64,000 nucleotides of DNA from contig CP053163.1 of NCBI GenBank assembly GCA_014607495.2, positions 7,606,716-7,670,715 of the forward strand. The letters run 5' to 3'. Positions 47,918-60,249 of the stretch are shown here, piece by piece. The stretch's first letter is position 1. Each line of letters opens with the position of its first letter. The translations under genes were made by a program, and so were the position numbers. The notes beneath the pieces are model-generated. The model saw nothing but the letters and a program-made list of their open reading frames with translations. It made no database searches and was not told the DNA's origin. The stretch comes from Carposina sasakii (Eukaryota; Arthropoda; Insecta; Lepidoptera; Carposinidae).

Positions 47918-48365
47918 GGTGGCATCTTTCATATACGGAGTATCAAGGGTCTGATGATGACCGTAGGTATCTAGAAAGGTAGTTAATTTTACTCTTATAT
48001 GTAGTTATTACCTACTCGTACATTCAAACTATCTCCCCCGATGTACTCATGAAAAATTACTGTGACTACATTTAATTACTATTTACTAGCAAAAAGCCTT
48101 TGATTTTTTTAAGGTTAAAAATTGTATTATTATTAAATAAATTAAATAGTACATATATACATCATAATGCGTTTCATTTGTTTTTATATTTGTAAACTCT
48201 AAAGATGAGGTAATCCTTCAAGAGAAATTACTTTTATTATACGCATGTGACGTCACACTTCTTTGACCTTGACAGAAAGTTTTGCTTAGAAAATAGCAAT
48301 CATGCGAAGTCTCTGTTCTGCGTGGGGGTCTATGTAGGTATAAGATATCCAGTATGCAGAGTAAA

Positions 48366-48628
48366 TACAGGGTGTAACAAAAAGGGTATGTTAAGCGAAA
48401 AGCTATGTAAATAGCCCACTATAGAGAACCTATCCACAAAATTTGAGATCCGAAATCACATGTTTATTTTTCCCGATTGTATGGAGAATTTTAAATATCT
48501 CAGGAATTTTCATACAATCTTGAAAATTAAAAATGTGATTTCGAGTCTCAAATTTTGGGAATAGGTTCTCTATAGTGGGCTATTTATACAGCTTTTCGCT
48601 TAACATACCCTTTCTGTTACACCCTGTA
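48366..48628. mobile_element. Foldback MITE, near-perfect copy (TACAGGGTG ends)
   Basis: Begins TACAGGGTGTAACAAAAAGG and ends with its mirror CCTTTCTGTTACACCCTGTA. Arms of about 120 bp pair almost without mismatch and the spacer is short. The interior includes CCCACTATAGAGAACCTATC. No coding potential. Its good preservation suggests recent activity. 45247-45490 and 46960-47232 are older copies. Confidence 0.85.
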
Positions 48629-49358
48629 TAATATAAAAAGCTGGTATGCGACTATGCAGAAACTTTTAACAGGATAACTTTTGCAACGTAGCACAATAGC
48701 ATGCATGAACAAAAAGTTTCGCAATTTCCTAATACACGATGCACTGCTCATGCTCGCTAAAATTAATGTAATCATTCCATTCCGGTAGATCAATATTCTA
48801 CAAATTTAATTAGTGTAAGATCAAGAATGTTCATTCGAGTAAGTAATCAGTGTGAAAAACACTGAAATAATATGGCGTCTAGTATTTTTGGAGACAAGTA
48901 TGCCAGATATAGCTTAGAAATAATTGAAATTGGTCATTTATTAGGATTTACTTGAATGGTATTTTTCCCGAATAAAGTTGCTGGATGTACTTTCTCATAG
49001 CTTCTGGTAGATTTTCAAGGCCTTGATTAAGCTCCAGGCTTCAAAATTAATGTTTTTATTTTACAGCGAAGCTTCAAAAAAGAGCATATTTATATATAGG
49101 TAGGTACAAACTTGAAGAACAATATAATGCTCACGATAATAGTTTCCAACCGGCCAACTTCTTTAGTTTACTAGGTGATAATGTTTCTCAAGAACATAAC
49201 CTAGCCTTGTAACTTGGCGCATTAAACTGAACTCCTTTGTATGAAAACAGTATTATCACTTTTAGTACTACTAGATTTTAGTTTTTTAAAACAAACTTTG
49301 CAATGAGGTTGTCGCTTCTTATATTTTACAGGAAATTAGTCGCTTCATATATTTTACA

Positions 49359-50154
49359 CTAGTGGACGCCCGCGACTCCGTCCGCGTGGACTACAGAAAA
49401 AATAAAAAGTAGCCTATATGTTAAGTGTAAAAAGTAGCCTATATGTTATCGCGGTTGTCGTAAAAAATTAATTCACGTTTGTCCCCTTCCCGTGGGAATT
49501 TCGGGAAATCCGTTCCCAGTGCTTCCTCGGGGTCCCAAATAAACATATATGCTCAACTTCAGATTCACATGTTTAACCGTTTTCGTAAAAAATAAATAAT
49601 TCCCGTTGGTCTCCTTCCCGTGGGAATTTCGGGAAATCCGTTCTAGTGTTTCCTCGCAGTCCCTAATGAACATATATGCCCAATTTCAGCTTCATATGTA
49701 TAGCGGTTTTCGTAAAAACTATGAATTCCCGTTTGTCCCCTTCCCGTGGGAATTTCGGGAAATCCGTTTTTAGTCCTCCCTCGCTGTCCCCAATGAACAT
49801 ATATGCCCGATTTCAGCTTCATATGTATAGCGGTTTTCGTAAAAACTATGAATTCCCGTTTGTCCCCTTCCCGTGGGAATTTCGGGAAATCCGTTTTTAG
49901 TCCTCCCTCGCTGTCCCCAATGAACATATATGCCCGATTTCAGCTTCATATGTATAGCGGTTTTCGTAAAAAATATAGAATTCCCGTTGGTCGCCTTCCC
50001 GTGGGAATATCGGGAAATTCTTATAGCCTATGTTCATCCAGGTCCAATAAGGATTCTAACGGTGAAAGAATTTTTGAAATCGGTCCAGTAGTTTTTGAGC
50101 CTATTCATTACAACCAAACAAACAAAGTTTTCCTCTTTATAATATTAGTGTAGA
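49359..50154 (-). mobile_element. Non-autonomous Helitron with internal tandem array, both ends intact
   Basis: Read on the minus strand, the element starts A|TCTACACTAATATTATAAAG and ends with the hairpin GGACGGAGTCGCGGGCGTCC then ACTAG|T. That is the full Helitron signature (5' TC, 3' hairpin and CTRR, insertion between A and T). Length 796 bp. The middle is a 127-bp tandem array. No Rep/helicase reading frame. Next to the 5' end is the general repeat segment TCGGTCCAGTAGTTTTTGAG (plus strand). Confidence 0.85.
49446..50020. repeat. 127-bp tandem repeat, about 4.5 copies
   Basis: Copies start near 49446, 49571, 49698, 49825 and 49952 (last one partial). Copies 3 and 4 are almost identical and offset by exactly 127 bp. 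The unit contains CCTTCCCGTGGGAATTTCGG and AATGAACATATATGCCC. Open frames on both strands (49643-49927 minus, 49676-50153 plus) are products of the repetition. Confidence 0.9.
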
Positions 50155-50437
50155 TGAACTTAATCCTATTTTGTACAGTGCCAAGATGTTCGTACTTATT
50201 AGATGCTGTTCAATCTAAAATATATTTAAGTATATTAAGTATTACAGATCGCTGCATTATCCAGTAGGTATGCAAAAAAATCCTATTTATTTCATAAACC
50301 TATAGAAGAATAACGTGTTACATTTTAGGTATATAAATATTTTTACCTACCTATGTTTAGCGTTATCTATCTTCTATATCTTCTATCTGTTGTTATGTGT
50401 ATATCTTTTCTATTCCTATATCAATTTCTATTATATT

Positions 50438-50616
50438 TCTATATCATAAAATTGTAACGGATCGATGTTTGTGCACGCTAATCTTAGAAACGGCTGGACC
50501 TATTTCGGTTTTCAAGATAGGCTACTTTTTATCCCAGGAAAATGTTTTTATCCCGAATAATTTCACATTTTGTTTTTTCTGCAATCCACGCTGACGGAGT
50601 CGCGGGCATCCACTAG
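50438..50616 (+). mobile_element. Non-autonomous Helitron, internally deleted copy
   Basis: TCTATATCATAAAATTGTAA at left and ACGGAGTCGCGGGCATCCAC TAG at right; the family core GTTTGTGCACGCTAATCT is present. It lies only 284 bp from the 796-bp Helitron, in the opposite orientation. Confidence 0.75.
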
Positions 50617-51639
50617 TTGTTAATATATATGTGTGTGTAGGTATAATAATTACTAAATATAAAGAAAAAGATATAATTGTGAAATAGTTGTTGAGTTATG
50701 AGGGGGTCAAAAGTGGCTCCAAAGTGCTGCACTCCAGATCTGTATTGTTAGAACTTAGTTTAACACGCTATCGTGTGTCTGTCTAGATGTCTTTTTTTCA
50801 GAAAATTTGAGCAAACGTAAATCAGCGCAGGTTTGTTAAAAGCTGGAGTATCAGTTCTTCTCAAACAATACCTAGCAATTGCGTCAACACAACACGTTTA
50901 ATTTATTCCGTGAAACGGGACGCGCGAGTCAGGGGTAGTCAACATTAAAATTTGAGCGTGTCAGGTGCTAAGTCCATAATTTCCCTGGGGAACAATTCGG
51001 AACTGCGTTTTAAGGGTTTTCATGAATGGCAGCCCTAATTTCTGTAGACAAAGGCAATGTGAAACAAAAAATGTAGTTTAAAGTACTTAGGTACCTATTC
51101 ATATTTGAAAGCTAATTCCTATCCCAGCTGGAAGTAGGAAAATATAAAGGTAAATTTACCTATATAGGTACACCTAGCAAATGTCATGTGTTACATTGGT
51201 AGCTACTCCATTTCTCTATTTTCGTGAAAACCTGATCGATGGAAGCTAAACTTTAACGAAGGTACGCTCTTTCTTTTTATGTCTGAAAAGTCAGACTGTG
51301 AATAAAACAATTTTTTGGATTAGGCGTTTGGTCTAGGTATATTTGTATAAACGGGTACGTAAAGATAAACTACTAGTCATATTTCACAGCGACACAGATC
51401 TCATTGTCTAAATTTTATTCGTTTTGACCGTGAAATCTTAGACCTCCAATTTTCGTGCGGCTTTTAGCAATTCATTTGCATTTTTGGCGGGGCTCAAAGA
51501 GAGTTTCAGGTGTTTTTGTATGAGTAGGGTCAATAAAGGTAGGTACTTTAGTATGCGGGGAAGTTGGTTTATTCGTTGTAGATTATGTATTGTTTTAGTG
51601 TTTTAAACAGGTATTTTACGAAGTGACAATATTATGGTC

Positions 51640-51760
51640 GATTCCGGCAGTCACACTTAAACCTAAACGTAAAATTAGTTCTACCTGTCCTTTTGTCTCT
51701 CAGCCATTTATGTTAAGAACGGAGAGAGATAGACCTGACTAAGATTAGGTTGTATTTGTA
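51640..51760. repeat. Dispersed repeat shared with 61094-61240
   Basis: GTCACACTTAAACCTAAACG and ATAGACCTGACTAAGATTAG correspond to the arms of the palindrome at 61094-61240, with more divergence. Non-coding. Confidence 0.5.
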
Positions 51761-52790
51761 TTGTTTTATTCTGCAATAAATAGTGTTGCGCAAAAATACG
51801 AACCCCAAATATATTAATTTAGACTACCGAACTCAGCTGAAGTACCAAATGTACTAAAGCAATGTAGGTATCTACTAGGTACTTAGGCATGTTCTTACAA
51901 CTAAGTAATAAAAACCACTTACCTTTTTCCTTGTAGTACGAATGTTAGCATTTTCCTACAGCAACAATTTTCTTGTAATTTCCAAAGAACCATCATCTGC
52001 CTTTAAAAAGTGCTCAATATGCTATATTTTTTGTTTCAGGTATGTCCTCATCCTCCGTACGTACCATACTAACAAAGCGCCTGCTCACTTCCGGTAAGCA
52101 AAGCCACAAACCGATTCGTTAACTATTCGAATATACTAAGGCTATCACGAACAATCTACAATAAACTTTAAGGCCTTATCACAGAGACTATTTGCGTAGG
52201 AAGAGAGAAACTCTAGTACTGATAGATAGGTATCCTACGTTCGTTATACAAATTTTACATACAAAGTCTAAACTTTGTAGTTTGTTAGCAACATCAGACA
52301 ACTGAGGATTGTTACCACAGGCTGAATAGTTTCCTGCAAAAGTTATGTAGGTACATACATTTCGTAATTTCAAAGATCGAATACGTCAGCTGATGTGATT
52401 AATAGAATTTAGGAATTTAGAAGACGAGAACTTTATCCTTCTTATGTACCTACATATGTATTTGAATCTTTTACAATTGATCGCATTAGTCAGAATCAAG
52501 GAACATACCTACCTGCTTAGTCTCTATCAAAAGTAAGAATCATAAGTACAAATTGTCGTTGTCAAAATCATTACAGATTTTATTATTTATTTACTTCGAT
52601 CGAATTATAGGTCTATCATGGTCGATTTGTGCCTAAACTCATTGCAACATAATTTTTTTTAAACGAAAAACCGACTTCCGCCCCTATGAGCCAAAACTAA
52701 AGTAAAATTTTGCTAAAATATATGTTACGTCATGCCGTGTACGAAGTTTAGAAGGCATAATATTGTTAGATTTAGATGCCAGCAAATTAT

Positions 52791-52905
52791 TAAATCGGCC
52801 ACATGACGAAAGGGCACAGAGAGAAATGACTAGGCTTCGAAATTTGACGTCTGACAATATAAGCAACATATAATTACACTCCTTCTTCCTGCCTTGTTCC
52901 CGATT
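52791..52905 (+). mobile_element. Dispersed repeat shared with 63866-63985
   Basis: The two stretches share TAAATCGGCCACATGACGAA, GAGAGAAATGACTAGGCTTC and ATATAAGCAACATATAATTA, with few differences. At the second site an RTE-like tail follows directly. Confidence 0.7.
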
Positions 52906-53080
52906 ATTTTATCTCTTCCTCTTACCATCACCATCTTACTTAGGACACGGCTTAACGGAACATATAATTACACGACTTAATTTATTATCTTTATTATCTT
53001 ATTATCTCCATCTTCATAAGCCTATTGCAGTCCACTACTCTGGACCTAGGCCTCCCCCTGCCATTTCTCTATAAAAATCT

Positions 53081-53423
53081 AAAAACCGACTATTCGTGCC
53101 TATAATATTTGAGGAGATCCCTAGATTCCTTAGAGATTCCATCATCAGATGTTATGTTTTATATGTAGGTGATCAAAACGCTCAGTAAAGGTATAAAAAC
53201 AGACTACATATGCTTACAATATTTGAGGATTGCCCTCGATTTCTCCAAGATCCCATCATCAGATCCTGATATGGTGAATATGGGACCAACTTAGAAGCAT
53301 ACCGTGACCAACTATAAAAAAAAAATGAAATCGGTTCATAAATGACGGAGTTCTGAGGTAACACACATGAAAAAAAAACATACAGACGACTTGATAACCT
53401 CTCCTTTTTGAAGTCGGTTAAAA
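53081..53423 (-). mobile_element. Dispersed repeat bounded by AACCGACT / AGTCGGTT
   Basis: The outer ends are AAAAACCGACTATTCGTG and TTTTTGAAGTCGGTTAAAAA. The segment contains two similar sub-blocks (ATATTTGAGGA..CCCT, CC.TCATCAGAT). The AACCGACTTCAAAAAGGAGA end on the minus strand is a common lepidopteran repeat border. A further border piece lies at 52668 (AAAAACCGACTTCC). Confidence 0.55.
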
Positions 53424-53747
53424 ACAAAATTTAAGTAAAACTTATTTAAAGCACTTTAAAGGCAGTCTGTGACTTTTCGTTGATTAGACCAACCAAAAGT
53501 TAAACTTTTATTGACCCTTTTTATTGGTTGTTTGTTATTTCAGGATTATACTATCATTATTATATACGAGTATATTTTCCAGTTCAGATAATAGGTACCT
53601 TTAAAGGCCGATTTTTCTAATTGTTCAGATAGTTTAAATTACCTGTAGGATGAATTTGATGCTATCTCTCTCCAAAACTTGATCAAGGTTGAGACAACAT
53701 CAACTTCTACAGACGTTTGAAAAAAATCGGCCCTTAAACTATGAAGC

Positions 53748-54129
53748 TATACAGGGCGTCGTCAACGTTCCCGAAAACTACGGAATCTCCTCATCATCAC
53801 GATCATTTTTCTCCATGGAAGCATACATGGGAAGTGTCTGGTTTCCAAAATATTAGGGTCCAAAGTTGAGTAAATAGACTGCGTTTTTCTGCATAAATGC
53901 ACATAGACGCGCGTAGCAGAATTTTTTCACGAAAAATAATTAATATCTGTCTATAAAAAAACTAACATAAACACTAGACACTATAAATTTCGCACGATCA
54001 AGGAATTTAAATTAAAAAAAAAATATATATAATTTTCCCAGCATTTTTTTTGGCATAAACTTACTTTATTTCATGTATAGAATACGTACCCTTCGTTAAA
54101 GGTGGCCACAAAAAAACATCCTGTATACA
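53748..54129 (+). mobile_element. MITE-like repeat, family A, copy 3 (best preserved)
   Basis: Complete relative of 7142-7459 and 9474-9862. It begins TATACAGGGCGTCGTCAACG and ends AAAAAACATCCTGTATAC. These ends form an imperfect inverted repeat of 8-10 bp. Non-coding. Confidence 0.75.
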
Positions 54130-54638
54130 CATATATACTATACGCCACATAAAAGTATGATGATATACAAATCCATTTTTACTCTAAAGGGGAAGAAAGT
54201 CAACGTAGACCATTTTCGGGTCACCGATTTGGCAATAAAAGGTTTTTTATGATACACACTGATGCTCTACTTTGATAAACATGTATGAGCCATATTTTAT
54301 ACCGATACATAGCTCCAAATCGAAGCCTTTGAATAGCGGCTCAGTGGTCCGTTAAATCTACCTAGTGACCTGATCACTGGGAAACTACAGTCTTGTACAT
54401 TTTGTTGGACAATTTCTTTTCTTTGTTATCTATGATATTTTTTACTTTGTAACTGTTATGAAATCAACGTAGCTATACAAAAAGTAACCCAGAATCGTGA
54501 AAAACGCCCATAGATAGATCACAAGCCAGATGGGGTGACGACATCGCCAATTCGCCACCATAGGCTTTAGGTAGTGGAGGTGGAAAGTACGCGACAGTGA
54601 GTGTGGTAGCTAGTCAGGGATTTGGTATGTAGCTAGTA

Positions 54639-55145
54639 TACTACGATTTTTAATTATGTAGAGTAAAATAACATTTGGAGGGTTACCAATTAGCGAAATA
54701 TAAAAATTGTGTTACTCCAAAATTACTCGAAATTATCGATTGATCTTTTCGATTAATTTCATGCAGCGATGGTTCTGTTATAGTTAATGTTCAGAGGTCG
54801 GCTAATGACTGAATTTCGAACTAAACGTACCAATTACCATACCAAATCGATGAGGCTAAAAATGTGTTAGATAAAAAAGCTATATTTCAAACTATATTTT
54901 ATCGATTTTTGTGTTTTATTATTTATTTCATTAAATAAAAGAGCTGTTTTTCAGACATTAAGTTTGTTTGTATACATCTAAATAGATTAATGAGTGAAAT
55001 CACAATATCGAAAATAATATCGTGATACAATTAATCGCTTACAATAAAATATTACAACACAAATGACACTGCGCCGACAACATTAAAAATAAACAAAGTC
55101 AATTGTAGCTGTCATTTTACTCTACATAATTAAAAATCGGACTAT
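54639..55145. mobile_element. DNA element with about 35-bp terminal inverted repeats
   Basis: Left end TACTACGATTTTTAATTATG TAGAGTAAAATAACA is mirrored by right end TGTCATTTTACTCTACATAA TTAAAAATCGGACTA (two or three mismatches). The 430-bp interior has no ORF. A non-autonomous transposon. Confidence 0.75.
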
Positions 55146-55177
55146 AGATGAGACCTATATGTACTATATGTATGTAT

Positions 55178-55268
55178 ATATGGGTTAACTGGTAGAAAAT
55201 GCTTTATAGCATTAAGTTCGCCCATGTACAAAAATTATTAGTACAATAAAGCGTTTATTATTATTATA
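55178..55268 (+). mobile_element. CR1/L2-like LINE 3' end
   Basis: GGGTTAACTGGTAGAAAATG, TATAGCATTAAGTTCGCCCA and ACAATAAAGCG followed by (TTA)n: the usual 3' end of a common lepidopteran LINE with AATAAA and a short simple tail. 5'-truncated to about 90 bp. Confidence 0.6.
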
Positions 55269-55883
55269 TCCAGCTGTGCGCAAATGTGATATATGATGGA
55301 TGATAACGACGATGTCATATGAAGATATTTTTGCTATTCAAGTATCCCAACACTTAAAATCATTTCACATAACAATGTTCTACGTATTAGTTGATTTATA
55401 TGTATTCAATTCCTAACATTTCTAACTTATTCAAAAGTGAATTTAGTAGGCTTTTTGACGTTGACAGAATCATCTGAAAGCAACTTTTTTTATTATATTA
55501 TACAAACCAAACTCATCAAAGTTAAAAATCCTTTTTAATTTTGAAAGTTCAATTAGGTTGGGGCATCTCTTTAATGGTGAAAAGGGTGATTGGGATTCCG
55601 ATTCCGTTTACTTTTTAATTACCAAGCTAAAGTGGAAAATGCGTCTCGGTTGTTGGAAAATAAAGAAATATTTAGGCTGTTTTCGAATCTTGGATTTGTC
55701 ATAAATTCTTAAACCGTTATTAATAAACGTGGAGTAGAATCCTATACTGATGCGGGGCTTCACTAGAATACATCACCTGCACTTCCTTCTTTTTTAAAAT
55801 AAGAAGATTGTTAATAACAGCGGGAATAAAAAGTATTCAAGATTTTAGAAGCAAATATATTTTTTGTTGAGAGCGGTTTCCAA

Positions 55884-57330
55884 TCATTGTTTTCCAGTTA
55901 CCTTAGTGACCGAACCCAATGTGTCAAATTACCTAACAATAACATAAGCTCCAGTTCTCCAGTCACCTTTGGTGTGCCACAGGGAAGTATACTTGGCCCA
56001 ACATTGTTCCTCATCTTTATTAATGAATTATGTAAAGTTGAACTTCAGGGGGGCATCGTAGCTGCTTTTGCAGATGACACGGCGCTTCTTTTTTCTGCTA
56101 ACACATGGGACAGAGTATATGAATTGTGTCAAGCGGGTTTTAATACGGTTTGTGCTTGGATCAGGATGAATCTCCTAACACTAAATTGTAAAAAAACCAA
56201 GTATATGCCTTTTGCCATTAAAAATTCTTCATTGCCTTTAGATGATATGCCTGACATCTTTGCCCATAGCTGCGGTTTTCCCAACCAGTATCAATGTACC
56301 TGTGACGTATTGGAGAGAGTAAGCAGCATAAAGTATCTTGGTGTTACTTTTGATACTCAACTGACATTTCTTACTCATATCCGAATTCTGTGTGGCAGAG
56401 TGCGTAAGCTGGTGTTTGTCTTCTCTAAATTACGATACGTGGCAGATAGGCAAATTCTAAAAGCGACATATTATGCCCTATGTCAATCGGTGATACTGTA
56501 TGGGATTGAAGTTTGGGGCGGGGCAGCGATGACTCATCTTTTGGAATTGGAGCGCGCTCAGAGATGTATTCTAAAGGTCATGCATTTCAAGCCTTTCTTA
56601 TACCCAACAGAGGACCTTTACCAATTTAGTGAAGTTCTTACTGTTCGCCAGCTGTATGTGCTTAATATCGTACTCAGGCAGCATACATATACTACTGTCA
56701 ATGCCCAAGACAAAAGTCGACGAAATCATCTAGTCGCTCGATCAGTACCCACTAAAACTCGCTTTTCAAGGAGATTTATAACTTTTATGGGACCGTACTT
56801 ATATAATAATATGCACCATAAACTACGTATATATGGACTCAATAGGTGGTTGTGTAAGAAGAAGGTCTTTACATATTTGCATGCTCTTTCATACTTGGAG
56901 ACAGAACACTTATTACATGTACCTTCGTAGGTTGAATCTTGTTCGTAGGTGCAACTTTTACTTTTAGATAATCGTATATCACAAAAAAGGAAAATTTCAA
57001 TTAAAACGTTTTTTTTTTTTTTTTTTTTTAAATGTATATTTTTTAAATCTAAGCTAAAACTTCTATAATAATATTTTAATCTCACTCCATTACTATCACA
57101 ATATATGAGATCTGATACTGCACAGTGCTAATTTTATTATCATGTATGTCCACTATTTTGTAAGGGGGCCTGGTGACCTGTAACACGGGTCTCTGAACCT
57201 ACACAGGCACCAGTCTCCCATGAATGACAACTGTTCCTCCCTTCAATCATCATATTATGTTATGTGTCATTTTGTGTCATTTGTGGTGAGAAATAAATGA
57301 ATTTATTATTATTATTATTATTATTGCATC
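55884..57330 (+). mobile_element. 5'-truncated non-LTR retrotransposon (LINE) with reverse transcriptase ORF
   Basis: One open frame, 55887-56930, encodes the C-terminal half of a reverse transcriptase. It begins at FSSYLSDRTQCVKL, then GVPQGSILGPTLFLIFINEL, then the catalytic FADDTALLF, then a thumb region (SSIKYLGVTFDTQL) and the family tail (LYQFSEVLTVRQLYVLN). The endonuclease and the first RT motifs are missing, so the copy is dead on arrival, yet its frame has no stops and it must be young. It has no ATG of its own at the left edge. The 3' UTR has a long T run and ends in AATAAATGAATT(TATTAT)n at 57290-57330. CR1/L2/jockey group; exact clade not decided. Confidence 0.85.
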
Positions 57331-59985
57331 TATTGGGAAAAAATATCTAACACACCTAAGAATTTATATTAGTGGTTTTATACTAGCTACTTACGTTCCT
57401 GTGAAAAAGTGTTAAGTTGCTTTCTTTACGAGGGTCAAAACCGTAAAGTAGATGCTACTTTGTAGCAGCAGTGCCTTTTCTGTAGAAATTCTTTCATCAA
57501 GCTTTTATGTTAGGTAGGTACCTATTTTTAGTATAAAATATAGAGATCATTTTATGATAACAAAGTATTTTCCATATAACGTAATTTTGTCGATATCTTT
57601 ATTGAAGCTGTTAATTATTTCAAAGTTTTTGACTTTGAATTCTCGAATGAATTGAATTCAGTTATTGGAATAATCTATACGATGCAACGTGACAAATGCC
57701 CCTTTTCTGTTTATGTCGAAAAAGCAAGACAACATGTACCTATAATTCGGGGACAAAATGTTATCTAGAATAATTATATTTGGTCAAATGTGGCTTTGTT
57801 ATTAGTAATATTTTAAAGATATTAGTTTTACTCTGCAATTTTGCTATATACTCATTGACATGTTAGTAATGGCCGAAGGGTGGGAGGTTGAGGCCCTTAT
57901 CGCCCCCTCTAGGCGTCTAGGTACGTCCTTGACGATACCTACTGAGATCCTAGAGAAGCCATTAAAGGGCAATCTGATGATGGTTCAACGACCTTTCTTA
58001 TGATGTATCAGCTCTTAAGCTTTTTTGTGCAAAAATAGCTGAGAAGTACAGAATAGATTCTTTGTTTTTGCATAGAGTTGAGTACACAAAGCCTAAGTTA
58101 TGTAAGAAAATGGTGTTGGGGTAGTTCTGGCTACCCCTTATTGGGAACACAGCCATGGTAGTAGTTACACTCAAAAGTCAATGATACCGACATGGTTGTT
58201 TTAAAACAGGAGCAAAATAATACTTTATCGCTAAACGAATAAGGGTTATAGATTAACAAGCTGTTTGGAATTCCACGCATTGTTCGAAAACTTTATCTTC
58301 GTTACAGAATTTCAATAAAGACAAGACAAGAAATATTGTTAGTAGGGCGACCCATGCCCTTAATGGCCCACGATAGGAAACTAGGGGTAGATTTGAGCAA
58401 TATAGTTTTTATGAGGAATTCGCGGCAAGCAATATGTTTGTATGAGTAGAATGACATTGCTTGGGAAAAGTATTGATAGGAATATACTTTATGGTCGTAC
58501 CGTAATTTATCCTGGATAGAAATAGCATTTTATCAAAGAAAATGTAGGATTGTTACAGTAGAAGAATTTCAAATCGATTTAGTGATTTTGAAGCTTATAC
58601 GATGCAAACAAACATTATTGTCTCTAGATGTGGAAGAGTGGCATAAACGAAAACATATTTTACAAGCGTTTAGTTAGTTGTATTTCACGACTATATCGCA
58701 TGGGCTAGAGAAAATAATCGACGTGTCGCAAACTGAATAACTAAATAATACCATGACATAAAAGAATATAGGTTCTTCTTTAATATTCTTCATACAGCAC
58801 AGTACAAATAGTCTAAGCAATTTTCGCAACTAAAATAAGTAATAAATTGTAAATAAAAATTCAACAAATGAGAGATGAGGAATCAATCCCAAAACTTTGG
58901 CTCAATTTAATTAAATTTCGCTTCATCAAAATTTCATTCCAATACGTACCTCCAAACTAAACATCCGGAGGGCCACTTGTAGGATACCTCGCCAACTCTG
59001 ACTCACTATCATGAAGAAAGGATGGTGAGGATATGCGATACTCAGTGTACTCTTACAAATGCTACTTTGGCGCATTATGTCCCTTAAAGATCCGCTGCGG
59101 TTCCTACTTATCAACATATACCTGGCGGAGTATAAACAGTAAAATTCCGCTGCGGTTTCTACTTACCAATATATACCTAGTTGTTCCAATATTCATCATC
59201 TTGTTGCCCTTTTTCATTTTCTTCTTCTTTCGAAGCTCATTTTGCCAAGAATTCGGCATTTTCTTCACGGCCTACCTACCTATATACCTAGTTACGTCCA
59301 TTATCGCAATAGAGTTTGGTATAAATTAAACACTCACTTTTCACCAGTTATAGTGGTAAAGGCTAAGCCTATCACCGATTTTCGAACACAAATCCAACGA
59401 TGTAGCGATCGGTAACGAATCCAATGTGAAAGGTTAGCGAGTCATTCTAAATAGGTATTATAAGTTGTAACAGCGTTTGTTCATTGAAAGTCAGTGATTG
59501 GTTCATGCTGCGCTGGGAGGCTACTTTAAAGTAAACTCCACTCTATCCTTCCTCCACGCCTATCTCTCCCTCACGTAATAAATCGCTATTTAACTCTCAG
59601 TTTTTCCGCTTTAATACGAGGACATAGGAATTTCGATAATGTCCTGATATCGTCTACATCTCCCCCTCCAAAGGGAATTTAGCTGCGTACGAAATGTAAT
59701 AATGAGCTTTACTTTTTGGGGACAAGATATAAGATTGAGTAGTTTGATAAGTAAGTACACAAAACAATATGGCACAAAAAATATATTAGAAAAAATACAA
59801 AAAATTCAAGTGGTGGGCAATATGGGTTATGGTACATCTCGCCTACGAAAAAACTCGTCCGCGGGCCAAATGTCTACTTTTAAAAATGTATATGAGTAGA
59901 TTCACTCGAATCAGTGTGAAAAATCGCACCAGGTATCTCCCATTAAAAACTTAAGGAATGTTTCGACAGAATTTTATATTTAAAC
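57331..59985. other. Non-coding stretch, little recognised
   Basis: AT-rich. A 37-bp near-duplicate pair starts at 59092 and 59148 (CCGCTGCGGTTCCTACTTAT / CCGCTGCGGTTTCTACTTAC). The ORF 59033-59329 across it has hydrophobic runs but no gene context. Confidence 0.4.
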
Positions 59986-60135
59986 TAGTTGTTGCCAGCG
60001 GCTCCGTTCGCATGGATGTCGCTTATTGCGTCTCAGCCCTACTGAATATGCATATAAAATTTCATAAGAATCGGTCAAGTCGTTTCGGAGGAGTATGGTA
60101 ACTAACACTGTGACATGAGAATTTTATATATAAGA
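59986..60135 (+). mobile_element. Dispersed repeat with CTAGTTGTTGCCAGCGGCTC start
   Basis: ACTAGTTGTTGCCAGCGGCT CCGTTCGCATGGATG, then AAATTTCATAAGAATCGGTC AAGTCGTTTCGGAGGAGTAT. This is a well-known lepidopteran repeat type related to the Helitron and LINE tails seen elsewhere here. Confidence 0.5.
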
Positions 60136-60249
60136 TATACCTACTTAATTACCAGTTGTAAGTGTGAAGGAATTTTTGGCCACAGATACTCAATTAGAAT
60201 ATGTTATAATTATACGCAGATAGATAATCTATTCTATCTTTATCTAACT

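Noticed and set aside
49446..50020. CRISPR-like array
   Set aside because: Tandem units of 127 bp without spacers, in a eukaryotic genome, inside a Helitron.
49643..50153. 94- and 116-codon ORFs with internal repeats
   Set aside because: They are translations of the 127-bp tandem array inside a Helitron.
59033..59329. 98-codon ORF with hydrophobic stretches
   Set aside because: Hydrophobicity comes from T-rich DNA and a local 37-bp duplication; no other support.
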